Shown here piece by piece: positions 42,826 through 51,789 of a stretch of DNA of 64,000 nucleotides. Every line of letters starts with the position of its first letter. Position 1 is the first letter of the stretch. A program made the translations under genes and the position numbers. Source of the DNA: CAYWKS01 sp964458935 (GTDB lineage: Bacteria > Planctomycetota > Phycisphaerae > Phycisphaerales > Zrk34); the NCBI GenBank assembly GCA_964458935.1, contig CAYWKS010000008.1, positions 62,001 through 126,000 of the forward strand. Reading direction: 5' to 3'. A model generated the notes under the pieces. The model worked only from the letters and a program-made list of their open reading frames with translations. It searched no databases and was not told where the DNA came from.

Positions 42826-44079
42826 TTACTCCGGTACCGGCGCCGCGGCCTGCGCCGCGTCGTCGGGCCGGTCCGGCCCGGCGATCATCGACGCGCCGTG
42901 CGGGCGCACCGCCCAGATGTTGTCCGTGCCCGAGCGGTTGGAGACGAAGAACACCCGGCCGTCCGGGCCCCAGGTCGGCTGAAGGTTAACGAAGTTGTCC
43001 GTGGTCAGGCGCACCCGGTCGGTGCCGTCGATGTCGACGATCCACAGGTCGGCCTTCCGCGGGCGGGTGTTGGTGTCGTCGGAGGTCGGACTGACCACCG
43101 TCGCGAACGCCAGCTTCTGCCCATCCGGGCTCCAGGTCGGGGTGATGACCGCGGCGTTGGCGCTGGCGGCGATCTCGGTCGGCCGTACGCCCTCGCCGTT
43201 GCGGTAGTCGATAGTCCAGACGCTGAACCACCGCGTGCCCCGGAAGCGCGCCCGCTGGTAGACGATCTTGTCGCCCGTCGGGCTGAACTCCGGGAACAGC
43301 CCATACCCGATGAACCGCCGCTTGGCAGGGTTCGACACGTCCACGACCACCATCTCCCACTGGCTGGTCTGTTCGCCCAGCGCCGAGAAGACCAATTGCT
43401 CGCCGTCCGGCGACCAACTGGGGTGCAGCTCCTGCGCGGGGTTGTCGGTGATCTGGACGGCCTGCCCGCCGTCGAGATTCTTGACGTAGATGTCCCAACT
43501 GCCCGAGCGGTTGGAGCAGAACGCGACCCGCTTGCCGTCGGGGCTGATCGCGGGCATGGTGTCGTTGGCCGGATCGCTGGTCACCTGCGTGACCGTCCGC
43601 GAGTCGACGGGCTTGTAATAGAGGTCGGCCGTCGGGCGGTGCTGGGTCGAGGCGAACACGACGAAGCTGCCGTCGGGGCTGATGTCCGCGTCGAAGTCCG
43701 CGCCCTCGGGGGTGAAGGTCACCTGGCGGAGGTTGTCCAGCGCATCGTTGGGCATGCCCTCGGGACCACCGGGGATCTCGCCGTACAGGTTGAGCACCCC
43801 GACGAATCGGGACGGCCGGTCGCCGTCGTCGGCCACCGGCTGGCCCACGAACCGTGGTTGCTCGTCCACGCGGTCGGTCAGCAGCGACGAGGCGGCGGCG
43901 TTCATCGGATCGCTGTGCGACGCGGCCGGCGCGGCCTCGGCCGACGCGGCCGTCGATTCCGGCGGACCCTCGGGCGCGGGTTGGCGCCAGGCGGTGGCGC
44001 GGCTGCACCCGGCCACGCCGACCCACACCGCCGCCGCCGCAAGCATCGCGATCGTCGTTGACTTGGCTGTACCGCTCAT
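42826..44079 (-). CDS. TolB-like beta-propeller lipoprotein
   Basis: 417 residues. Signal with lipobox VGVAGC, a low-complexity linker (Ala/Pro/Glu, residues 28-60), then PD40/TolB-type propeller repeats: DADISPDGSFVVFASTQ, MPAISPDGKRVAFCSNRSGS, HPSWSPDGEQLVFSALGE, TPTWSPDGQKLAFATVV and QPTWGPDGRVFFVSNRSG. Unlike true TolB it is lipidated, and no tolA/pal genes are adjacent. It probably acts in the periplasm or outer membrane. Confidence 0.9.
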   Translation of the reverse strand: MSGTAKSTTIAMLAAAAVWVGVAGCSRATAWRQPAPEGPPESTAASAEAAPAASHSDPMNAAASSLLTDRVDEQPRFVGQPVADDGDRPSRFVGVLNLYGEIPGGPEGMPNDALDNLRQVTFTPEGADFDADISPDGSFVVFASTQHRPTADLYYKPVDSRTVTQVTSDPANDTMPAISPDGKRVAFCSNRSGSWDIYVKNLDGGQAVQITDNPAQELHPSWSPDGEQLVFSALGEQTSQWEMVVVDVSNPAKRRFIGYGLFPEFSPTGDKIVYQRARFRGTRWFSVWTIDYRNGEGVRPTEIAASANAAVITPTWSPDGQKLAFATVVSPTSDDTNTRPRKADLWIVDIDGTDRVRLTTDNFVNLQPTWGPDGRVFFVSNRSGTDNIWAVRPHGASMIAGPDRPDDAAQAAAPVPE

Positions 44080-44241
44080 TCCTGCGCTCCGGGGTTGGGC
44101 GAATGTGTAACTACTTGTCGGCCAGAACGCGCCGATACAACAATCCGTCGCGCGTCAGCGAGCCACAAGCCTGTTATCGGACAAGTTGGAGGGGGGGCTT
44201 TAGAGGGGATTGGGGCGTCGGGGCGACGCCGCCCGGCCGGC

Positions 44242-44682
44242 TTACACCCCGCCGGCGCTCAGCCAGTCGCGGTACCGCGCCCACGCCACCCCAAGGTGGA
44301 CGCGCAGGTCGTCCAGCGTCGCCGGCTTGATCAGGTACCCGAACGCGCCCACGTCCATCGCCCGCTGAAGGTATTCGGGGTTGGAGAAGGCGCTCAGGTA
44401 GATCAGGGGCACACCCATCTCGCCCCAGAGGATGCGGCCGGCTTCCAGGCCGTCCATGTCCGGCATGCGGATGTCCAGGATCGCGATGTCGGGCTGCTGC
44501 TCGCGGGCCAGCTCGACCGCGGCGCGGCCGGTCGTCGCCGGGCCCACCAGCTCGTAGCCCATCTGCTGGATCGCCTTCACCAGCGACTGGGCGACCGACC
44601 GATCGTCGTCGGCCACAAGCACGCGCCGCGGCTGGTCCGGCGGCGTGGATTTGGATCGACGCGTCTGTCGTGAGCCGGGCAT
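44242..44682 (-). CDS. Receiver-domain response regulator
   Basis: 146 residues, essentially one CheY-like domain: acidic pair in VLVADDDRSVAQSL (Asp25/26), phospho-acceptor Asp70 (IAILDIRMPDMDGLEAG), Ser97 (YLSAFSNPEYLQ) and Lys119 (GYLIKPATLDDL). The short C-terminal helix (LGVAWARYRDWLSAGG) is too small for an ANTAR or DNA-binding domain. A cognate kinase is not adjacent; the nearest histidine kinase is at 32685. Confidence 0.92.
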   Translation of the reverse strand: MPGSRQTRRSKSTPPDQPRRVLVADDDRSVAQSLVKAIQQMGYELVGPATTGRAAVELAREQQPDIAILDIRMPDMDGLEAGRILWGEMGVPLIYLSAFSNPEYLQRAMDVGAFGYLIKPATLDDLRVHLGVAWARYRDWLSAGGV

Positions 44683-44884
44683 AGCTTAGCCCCTCCGCCC
44701 CGGCCCCGGAGGTAGACAAGCAACCGTACCGCTTGCACGTAATCAACTCAGGACCGGCCGCAGTTGTTTGCCGGCTTCCCGGTGATAGGATCGAGGAGTA
44801 TATCCAAGCGTATGGTTGCACGCGAGAGGCAATTGCGGCAGATACACGCGAATTTGCGTCGGTGGGTCGTGCCGCTTCGCCGGG

Positions 44885-46099
44885 TCAGTCCAGCCACTGC
44901 CGCTTGTTCAGCTTCTCGGGCAGGTATCGCTCGGTGATGAAGGAGAAGTCCTTGTTGCTCAGCGCTTCAAGCTCCAGCTTGACGCCGAGCTTGAGCATGT
45001 GCTTGATCTCGCGCTGCCAGGGCTTGGAATCGAACCACGGGTACTTCATGATCTCCCTGGCCCGGCGGCGGTCCTGGTCGTTGAGCGCGATGGTGACGGT
45101 GTCGGGGATCTCGAAGCGTTCGGCGTCGTAGCTGCTCATGCCGATGAAGCGCGCCTCGGGGATCGCCATCCGCTGGCTCTCGAAGGCGAGGTTGATCGAG
45201 CCCTGCTTCACGACGCTGTAGATGTAATAGCCCCACGGGTCGTTATCGACGAGCACGTAGACCGGCAGGTTCTTCTCGTGGTGCATGCGGTGGATGAGCC
45301 GGCGGACGCCGCGCGGGGGCTGGCCACCGCCGTGGATGATCATGCACCGGTGCTGCTCCCAGAAGCGGTCTTCGCTGAAACGCCGCCACACCGCGCCCTT
45401 CTCGATCAGCAGGATGAACTTCGCCGAGGTTTTGCCGAACTGGATCATGTGATCCTCGACGATGCTGGGCACGGCCCAACCGCCCGAGCCCATCTGCCCC
45501 AGGTCGATCCGGTCGCCGTTGTCGGTGATGGTCATCGGCCCGACCATCGCGCCCTTGGGCTCGGCGAACAGGCCCAGCTCCTCCCGCAGCGACCGCAGCG
45601 TCACCTCCAGGTCCTCGATGATCGGGTCGGACTCCGACTGCTCGTCGAAGGTGTTCTCCTTGGACTGGCCCACGCGGTGCTTGCACACGTAGAACATGTC
45701 ACGAATGCTGGTGGTCTTGCCCTCGTCGAGCAGCCGCTTGCACCCCGACGCCACGAGCATGGTCTGCATGAACTTCTTGGCCTGGCCGAGGTTGAAGAAG
45801 GCCCGCCGCTGCTGGTTGTCACCCATGCGGATCACGCGCTGCTTGTCGTCGAACCAGACGTTGGACAGGGCGCGGGTGGGGATCTGCACGCCCGGGTCCC
45901 GCTGCCCGGCGACCTGCTGCGCGACGCTGTCGGCCATCTCCACGATCTTGCGGGGCGTCTGGTTGGCCGGCCGCTTCGAGGGCTTGGCGGCGGGGGCGGT
46001 CCTGCGGCCGGCCGACTGGCCCGCCGGGGCCTTCTTCGCCGTCCTGTTCTTCGCGACCTTCTTCGCGGCAGTCTGCTTCTTGGTCGTCTTCTTCGCCAT
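44885..46099 (-). CDS. top6A: DNA topoisomerase VI subunit A (Spo11-like)
   Basis: Catalytic DNA-cleaving subunit. 404 residues. A Lys/Ala-rich tail (MAKKTTKKQTAAKKVAKNRT) is followed by the winged-helix CAP domain with the candidate nucleophile Tyr in TTSIRDMFYVCKHRVGQSKE. The Toprim domain has Glu in FILLIEKGAVWRRF and Asp-x-Asp in VYVLVDNDPWGYYIY, then MSSYDAERFEIPDTVTIALN. Both catalytic centres appear intact. The start ATG overlaps the top6B stop by one base, so expression is coupled. Topo VI is typical of archaea and plants and patchy in bacteria. Confidence 0.93.
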   Translation of the reverse strand: MAKKTTKKQTAAKKVAKNRTAKKAPAGQSAGRRTAPAAKPSKRPANQTPRKIVEMADSVAQQVAGQRDPGVQIPTRALSNVWFDDKQRVIRMGDNQQRRAFFNLGQAKKFMQTMLVASGCKRLLDEGKTTSIRDMFYVCKHRVGQSKENTFDEQSESDPIIEDLEVTLRSLREELGLFAEPKGAMVGPMTITDNGDRIDLGQMGSGGWAVPSIVEDHMIQFGKTSAKFILLIEKGAVWRRFSEDRFWEQHRCMIIHGGGQPPRGVRRLIHRMHHEKNLPVYVLVDNDPWGYYIYSVVKQGSINLAFESQRMAIPEARFIGMSSYDAERFEIPDTVTIALNDQDRRRAREIMKYPWFDSKPWQREIKHMLKLGVKLELEALSNKDFSFITERYLPEKLNKRQWLD

Positions 46100-48084
46100 C
46101 AGTCTGAGTCCTCGTCAAACAGCGTCGCGTCAGCCGCCTCGTCGTCCTCGGCGCGGCGCCGGGGCTTGTCGATCGCGTCGAGCATCGGTTGCGGGGCGGC
46201 GTCGGCGAGGATCACCGTCTGTTCGTCGGCGTCGAGCTTCTCCAGGGCGCCCTTGCGCTTGCCCTTCCGGCTTTCGCGGCGCGGCTTGTCCTGGGCGGAC
46301 GCGGGGTCGATCGGCTTGCCCTCGTCGTCGAACCGCATGTCGGCGAACTCGGTGACCATCTGGGCGACCGCCTCGAAGTCCGCCTTGAGCTTATCCGGGT
46401 CGTGACGGGGATCGATCGTGTGCAGCGCCTGGACGACCTCGCCGATGTACCGCTCGAAGACGCTGCGGCGTTCGCCCTCGCGGCGGATCCGCTGGCGGCG
46501 GCGGACGTAGGTGTTCAGCTTCCGCCCGCACTCGCTGATCGCCAGCTTGATCTCCTTGCGGATCTCGTCGTAATCGGCGATCGCCTCCTTGGATTCGCTG
46601 GTGAACGGGACCCAGACGCTGGCCATGTGCAGGAAGACGACCAGCGGGCCCTGCGGCAGGGCGCCCCGCGACTGGCTCAGCCCGTAGTTCCGCCACGAGG
46701 TCTCCAGCACCGCCTTGTACGAGCAGCACGAGCCCTGCTGATACAGCAGCGGCACGCGGTTGGCGAAGCGGATCACCCGCGCCAGGTCCTCGCCCGGCAG
46801 GTCACCGCCGTAGGCCAGCCCCACCTCGATCTGGAACGGGTTGCCGCGGTAGACGGCCGGCGGCCGGGTCGTGGCCGTGTAGAACTCGGCGCGGACGCCC
46901 TTGAGCAGGCCCGCGAGGATCTGCTTGACCCCGATCGGCGACAGGCAGTCGGTCGGCGGGGCCATCAGCTTCGTCTGCTGGATCGCCTTGAACAGCGCCT
47001 CGGCTTCGGCGTGGCCGAGCCGGCTGACGTACGTGCGGTTGGTGATCGTTGTGCCGTTGCCGGCGATCCGCTCGGCGGCTTCGCAGAGCTCGGTGGCCTT
47101 GGCCTGCGAGACGCGGCAGAACTCGTGCTGGAGGAACCCGCCGAGCTGCGTGCTGTCGCTCTGCTTGAGCATCTTGATCAGCATGCCCAGCTCGATGCCC
47201 TTGGGGTGGGGCTTGATCTGCTTGGGTTCGGCCGGCAGCTCCCGCACCGTCCGCGGGTGCACCGTCGTGCCGCCCGGCGTCGCCGCGGTCCCCTCGGCCG
47301 TCCGCGCCAGCGCCTTGGCATGCTCGTAGTCGTCGATCAGCGACGGCGGTTCGGCGTGGCCGTTGTCTTCGCCCGCCGGCCGGCACGCCGTCGGCGGCTG
47401 GTAGATGATCCGCGCGTGCGGGTTGGCGATCGCCGTCTGCTCGAGGTACTCGTCGACGCTCTGTCGGCCTTTCTGGTAGCGGCCCTCGAGCTCGATGTTG
47501 ACTTCCGTGCCCGTGTCGTGCTCGAAGTTCAGATGCTCTTCCTCGTCGCTGACTTCGGCACGGTTCTTCTGCGTGTCGATGGCCAGCGTGACGCGGTGGC
47601 AGGGCTTGTTCTTCCGGGGCTTGGAATGGATGATCATCGGCTTGCCGGTGGTCATCAGCCCGTACATGCCGGCGGCGGCGATGCCGATGCCCTGCTGTCC
47701 GCGGCTCATCTTCAGCCGGTGAAACTTCGAGCCGTACAACAGCTTCCCGAAGATGTTCTCGACCTGGTTGCGGACGATCCCCGGGCCGTTGTCGCGGATG
47801 GTCAGGCGGTACCGGGTCTCGGCGAGCTGCTCGATCCCCACGAACAGGTCGGGCAGTATCCCCGCCTCCTCGCAGGCGTCGAGGGCGTTGTCGACCGCTT
47901 CCTTGACGGTGGTCAGCAGGGCCTTGCGGGGGTTGTCGAACCCGAGCAGGTGGCGGTTCTTGGCGAAGAACTCGCTGACGCTGATCTCGCGCTGCTGACC
48001 GGCGAGCGCGACCGCATCGACGCGGCGGGGGGCCTTGCCGCGTGGCGAGCGTGACCGCTTGGTGTTGGAGGAGCGCTGGGCCAT
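46099..48084 (-). CDS. top6B: DNA topoisomerase VI subunit B
   Basis: ATPase subunit of the type IIB topoisomerase. From ATG 48084 (MAQRSSNTKRSRSPRGKAPR) the GHKL ATPase domain has ISVSEFFAKNRHLLGFDNPR, VKEAVDNALDACEEAGILPD (Asn/Asp for Mg-ATP), IRDNGPGIV and SRGQQGIGIAAAGMYGLMTT (Gly-rich lid). A helix-two-turn-helix and transducer region follows (LKGVRAEFYTATTRPPAVYR, YNGL-like NRVPLLYQQGSC). The acidic C-terminus (DDEAADATLFDEDSD) is extra. First gene of the top6B-top6A pair, divergent from cdaA. Confidence 0.94.
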   Translation of the reverse strand: MAQRSSNTKRSRSPRGKAPRRVDAVALAGQQREISVSEFFAKNRHLLGFDNPRKALLTTVKEAVDNALDACEEAGILPDLFVGIEQLAETRYRLTIRDNGPGIVRNQVENIFGKLLYGSKFHRLKMSRGQQGIGIAAAGMYGLMTTGKPMIIHSKPRKNKPCHRVTLAIDTQKNRAEVSDEEEHLNFEHDTGTEVNIELEGRYQKGRQSVDEYLEQTAIANPHARIIYQPPTACRPAGEDNGHAEPPSLIDDYEHAKALARTAEGTAATPGGTTVHPRTVRELPAEPKQIKPHPKGIELGMLIKMLKQSDSTQLGGFLQHEFCRVSQAKATELCEAAERIAGNGTTITNRTYVSRLGHAEAEALFKAIQQTKLMAPPTDCLSPIGVKQILAGLLKGVRAEFYTATTRPPAVYRGNPFQIEVGLAYGGDLPGEDLARVIRFANRVPLLYQQGSCCSYKAVLETSWRNYGLSQSRGALPQGPLVVFLHMASVWVPFTSESKEAIADYDEIRKEIKLAISECGRKLNTYVRRRQRIRREGERRSVFERYIGEVVQALHTIDPRHDPDKLKADFEAVAQMVTEFADMRFDDEGKPIDPASAQDKPRRESRKGKRKGALEKLDADEQTVILADAAPQPMLDAIDKPRRRAEDDEAADATLFDEDSD

Positions 48085-48245
48085 GTGATGCACCTTCCGT
48101 GGCGCCGGAGCAATTCGCAGCGAGCCCAGTTTACGCGGAAACCGGCGGCCGGCAAAGCCCCGGCCAGCCGGCGGCGGCGCCGCGTCGCCGGGCGGATCGG
48201 CCACGTAAAACGATTGTTGCGCAGGATACGCGTTAGACGATACTC

Positions 48246-48251
48246 TATAAT
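48246..48251 (+). promoter_or_regulatory. Consensus -10 element before cdaA
   Basis: Perfect TATAAT followed by CAGA, 67 bases before the TTG start. There is no canonical -35 at 17 bases. The upstream CGCAG and ACGCGT words resemble those ahead of the structured RNA at 23931. Confidence 0.5.
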
Positions 48252-48317
48252 CAGACTGTCAAGCGGGCGCACGCGGTATCGAAACATAACGGCCGCTCCG
48301 TCAACGGGATACGCGAC

Positions 48318-49247
48318 TTGGGCGAAAGTCTTCATCAGCTCTCGACACGCCTGCAGGGCTACGACCCGATCGAGGTCACGATTGAGTTGGCCATGATCTG
48401 GGTGGTGGTGTGGCTGGTGTTTCGCTTCCTGCACGGCACCCGCGCCGCGCGGATGCTCAAAGGGCTGGGCGTGCTGCTGATCGTCGCGTCCCTGCTGATC
48501 CTCGTGCTGGCCCGCGAGGACGCGTTCCGGCGGATCCAGTTCCTCTATCGCGGGTTCCTGGGGTTCGCCGCGATCGCGCTGGTCGTGGTCTTTCAGCCCG
48601 AACTCCGCCGGGCGCTGGTGCGGCTGGGCGAGGCGCGGCTGTTCCGCAGCTCGGTACGCCAGCTCGATCCGGTGATCGACGCGATCGTGCAGGCGGTGAC
48701 GTATCTGTCCAAGAACAAGATCGGCGCGATCATGGCGATCGAGCGGGAGGTGCCGCTGGGCGGGATCATCGAGGCGGGCACCGGCGTCGACGCGGAGGTC
48801 TCGCCCGACCTGTTGCAGACGATCTTCTGGCCCGGCAGCGCGCTGCACGACATGGGCGTGGTGATCCGCAAGGACCGGATCGCCGCGGCGGGCGTGCAGT
48901 TCCCGCTCGCCGAGGGGGAGGAGATCAGCCAGGAGCTGGGCTCGCGGCACCGCGCGGCGCTGGGGCTCAGCGCCGAGGCCGACTGCCTGGTCGTCGTCGT
49001 CAGCGAGGAGACCGGGGCGATCTCGCTCGCCGAGCGGGGTCAACTGGTGCGGCGGCTCAGCCCCGAGGCGCTGCGGTCGATGTTGCGGACCGGGCTGTCC
49101 AGCACCGCCGCCGAGGTCGCCATCGATCCCGACGAGGACCTGCTGGAGAAGGACAAGCACACCGCCTCCGAACGTGAACAGCACCGCAAGGGCGAGCGTA
49201 AGAAGCGTTCGGCCCGCACCGACGACAGCGACAAGAGCGCCGCCTGA
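48318..49247 (+). CDS. cdaA: Diadenylate cyclase CdaA (DGA motif variant)
   Basis: Membrane c-di-AMP synthase. Three N-terminal helices (about 20-95), then a DAC domain: GAIMAIEREVPLGGIIEAGT, ALHDMGVVIRKDRIAAAGVQ and the RHR motif GSRHRAALGLSAEADCL (210-212), ending VVVVSEETGAIS. The canonical Asp-Gly-Ala is here Asp178-Met-Gly; the Asp is kept. The start is TTG 48318. The C-terminal charged tail (EREQHRKGERKKRSARTDD) is unusual. It is followed by cdaR, the standard partner, 20 bases downstream. Confidence 0.92.
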   Translation: MGESLHQLSTRLQGYDPIEVTIELAMIWVVVWLVFRFLHGTRAARMLKGLGVLLIVASLLILVLAREDAFRRIQFLYRGFLGFAAIALVVVFQPELRRALVRLGEARLFRSSVRQLDPVIDAIVQAVTYLSKNKIGAIMAIEREVPLGGIIEAGTGVDAEVSPDLLQTIFWPGSALHDMGVVIRKDRIAAAGVQFPLAEGEEISQELGSRHRAALGLSAEADCLVVVVSEETGAISLAERGQLVRRLSPEALRSMLRTGLSSTAAEVAIDPDEDLLEKDKHTASEREQHRKGERKKRSARTDDSDKSAA

Positions 49248-49267
49248 CGGCGATACCACGGGACCCC

Positions 49268-50443
49268 ATGCGCATCGCAGGCCAACTGCAGACGATCGGA
49301 CTGACGACACTGATCGCGGTGTTGATCTGGCTGTACGCCGAGGGCCAGGACGTGCGGCGGAGCGAGCCGCGCCGCGTCGAGCTGCGGCTGCCGGCGCGCG
49401 TGGGCCAGGACACCGTCGTCGACTGGGCCGACGGCAGCCTCACGAAATACGCGACGGTGAGCTTCAAGGGCTCGTCGGCGGCGTTGACGGAGTTGGAAGC
49501 GCGGCTGGAGCCGTCGGGGGTGATCCGCTTGCCGCTGACCGCCGGCGAGCTGCCGGAAGGCCCGCGCGCCACGTTCGACCTGAAGGCGATGCTGGCGCAG
49601 GCGCGGCTCGATCCCGACGCCGCGTCCGGCCGGACCATCGCCGACCTCGGCGTCAGCGTCGACACCGTGGACCCGGCGCAAGCGATCTTCACGATCGAGA
49701 AGCTGGTCGAGCGCGAGCTGCGGGTGGTGTTTCAGCCGGAGGGCGTGCGGCTGGGGCCGTCGGTCACGATCGAACCGCCGGAGATCCCCGCGACGCTGCC
49801 GCGGTCGCTGGCTGAGCGGTACGCTTCAAGCCCCGACGCCCTGTACCTCGAGGCGATCGCCCAGCCGGGCCAGCTCGCCGACATGCCCGAGGGCGTCGCG
49901 CAGACGCTGACGCTCAACCTGCAGCCGGCGGGCGTGCTGGAAGGGGCGCGGCACGTGAAGCTGGCGCAGCGCACCGCCGAGGTCACCTTCACCGTGCGCG
50001 GCCAGACCGACACGCATCAGTTGCGGCTGGTCCCGGTGTGGCTGCGGGTCCCGCCGTCGGAGACTCAGCGGTACGACGTGACGCTGGCCGAGGACTCGCG
50101 GGTGCTGGCCGAGGTCACGATCAACGGCCCGAAGGACCTGATCGAGCGCCTGCGCGCCGACAACCTCGAGCGACGCGCCAACGGGCCGAAGCTGCGGGTC
50201 GTCGCGGTCTTCAGCCTGACCGCCGACGAACTGGACGCGGGCATCACGACCAAGCCGCTCAGCGCCGTGGTGATCGAGGAGGTTCGGGAGGACGGCCCGC
50301 CGCGGGTGCTGCATACGGTGCCGCTGAACCCCGAGGCGCTGACGCTGGATCAGGTCCCGGTGCCGACGTTTCTCGCCCCCACGGTCACGGTGACCACGCC
50401 CACCCCCCGCGTCAATTTCACCGTCAGCCGCCGCAGCCCGTAA
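49268..50443 (+). CDS. cdaR: CdaA regulatory protein CdaR-like (YbbR repeats)
   Basis: 391 residues with one N-terminal membrane anchor (LQTIGLTTLIAVLIWLYAEG) and an extracytoplasmic region made of YbbR-like beta domains (for example VSFKGSSAALTELEARLEPS and VTINGPKDLIERLRADNLER). In Firmicutes CdaR binds and modulates CdaA; the cdaA-cdaR order is the usual one. glmM, the third common member, is absent; proA follows instead. Confidence 0.85.
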   Translation: MRIAGQLQTIGLTTLIAVLIWLYAEGQDVRRSEPRRVELRLPARVGQDTVVDWADGSLTKYATVSFKGSSAALTELEARLEPSGVIRLPLTAGELPEGPRATFDLKAMLAQARLDPDAASGRTIADLGVSVDTVDPAQAIFTIEKLVERELRVVFQPEGVRLGPSVTIEPPEIPATLPRSLAERYASSPDALYLEAIAQPGQLADMPEGVAQTLTLNLQPAGVLEGARHVKLAQRTAEVTFTVRGQTDTHQLRLVPVWLRVPPSETQRYDVTLAEDSRVLAEVTINGPKDLIERLRADNLERRANGPKLRVVAVFSLTADELDAGITTKPLSAVVIEEVREDGPPRVLHTVPLNPEALTLDQVPVPTFLAPTVTVTTPTPRVNFTVSRRSP

Positions 50444-50480
50444 GATGCGGTCGGACGCACGGGCCAACCGCGAGGACACC

Positions 50481-51782
50481 ATGACGCAGACGATCCCGAC
50501 GATCCGTGATGTGGGCGGCTATTGCCGCGAGGTCGCCGACCAGGCCGTCGCCGCCGCCCGCGGGCTGGTGCGGCTGGACGGCCGGACACGCGCCGCGGTC
50601 CTGATCGCTGTCGCCGACGGCCTCGAACGCCACACCGACGACCTGGTCGAGGCCAACCGCCACGACCTCGCCCGCGCCGACGAGCTGGGCCTGACCGATG
50701 CGATGAAGGATCGTCTGCGGCTGGACCCGGCGCGGGTGGCGAAGATGGCCGACTCGGTCCGCCAGATCGCCGCCCAGGTCGATCCCGTCGGGCAGGTCAT
50801 CGAGGGCTACGTGAGGCCGAACGGCCTGCGGCTGGAAAAGGTGCGGTGCCCGATCGGGGTGGTGCTGATCATCTACGAGAGCCGGCCCAACGTGACCAGC
50901 GACGCGGCGGCGCTGTGCATCAAGAGCGGCAACGCCGTCGTCCTGCGCGGCGGCAAGGAGTCGCTGCACTCCAACGCCGCGATCGCCCGGATCGTCCGCG
51001 CCGCGATCGACGCCGCCGGGCTGGACCCCAACATGGTCCAGCTCATCCAGACGACCGACCGGGCGGCGGTGGGCGAGCTGCTGCGGATGACCGGCAAGAT
51101 CGACCTGGCCATCCCGCGCGGCGGCGAGTCGCTGATCCGCGCCGTCGTTGAGCAGGCCCACATCCCCGTGATCAAGCACTACACCGGCAACTGCCACGTG
51201 TACGTCGACGCCGGCGCGGCGCAACTGCCCGAGGGCATGGTGCGGCAGGTCTGCGTCAACGCCAAGACGCAGCGGACCGGCGTGTGCAACGCCGCGGAAA
51301 CCATGCTCTTCCACGCCGGCGTCGAATCGCTCCAGGTCGAGGTCTGCCGCGCGCTCGCCGCCGAGGGCGTCGAGCTCCGCGTCTGCGAGCGGTCCGAGAA
51401 GATGCTCCGCGGCCACGTCGCCGACGGCCAGCTCGTCGCCGCGGCCGAAGACGACTGGCACACCGAGTACCTCGACATGATCTGCGCCGTCAAGGTCGTC
51501 GACTCGCTCGACGAGGCGGTCGCGCACATCAATACGTACGGCTCGCACCACACGGACGCGATCCTGTCGGCCGACGTGCTCGCGACCGACCGCTTCGTCA
51601 ACGAGGTCGACGCCGCCGACGTCATGGTCAACTGCTCCACGCGGTTCAGCGACGGCGGGGAGTACGGGCTGGGCGCGGAGATCGGGATCAGCACGGACAA
51701 GCTGCACGCGCGCGGGCCGATGGGCGCGGCCGACCTGACCACTTACAAGTGGGTCGTCCGCGGCAGCGGCCAGTGCCGATGA
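50481..51782 (+). CDS. proA: Gamma-glutamyl phosphate reductase
   Basis: Second step of proline synthesis. From ATG 50481 (MTQTIPTIRDVGGYCREVAD), preceded by GAGG, the aldehyde dehydrogenase fold shows LRLEKVRCPIGVVLIIYESR, NAVVLRGGKESLHSN, DLAIPRGGESLIRAV and the catalytic Cys in KTQRTGVCNAAETMLFH, with YGSHHTDAI and EIGISTDKLHARGPMG at the end. Normal length. An in-frame ATG at 50445 directly abuts cdaR. proB is not nearby. Confidence 0.94.
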   Translation: MTQTIPTIRDVGGYCREVADQAVAAARGLVRLDGRTRAAVLIAVADGLERHTDDLVEANRHDLARADELGLTDAMKDRLRLDPARVAKMADSVRQIAAQVDPVGQVIEGYVRPNGLRLEKVRCPIGVVLIIYESRPNVTSDAAALCIKSGNAVVLRGGKESLHSNAAIARIVRAAIDAAGLDPNMVQLIQTTDRAAVGELLRMTGKIDLAIPRGGESLIRAVVEQAHIPVIKHYTGNCHVYVDAGAAQLPEGMVRQVCVNAKTQRTGVCNAAETMLFHAGVESLQVEVCRALAAEGVELRVCERSEKMLRGHVADGQLVAAAEDDWHTEYLDMICAVKVVDSLDEAVAHINTYGSHHTDAILSADVLATDRFVNEVDAADVMVNCSTRFSDGGEYGLGAEIGISTDKLHARGPMGAADLTTYKWVVRGSGQCR

Positions 51783-51789
51783 GCCGACC

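Noticed and set aside
46189..48054. Plus-strand long frame opposite top6B
   Set aside because: Antisense shadow of a gene with clear GHKL motifs.
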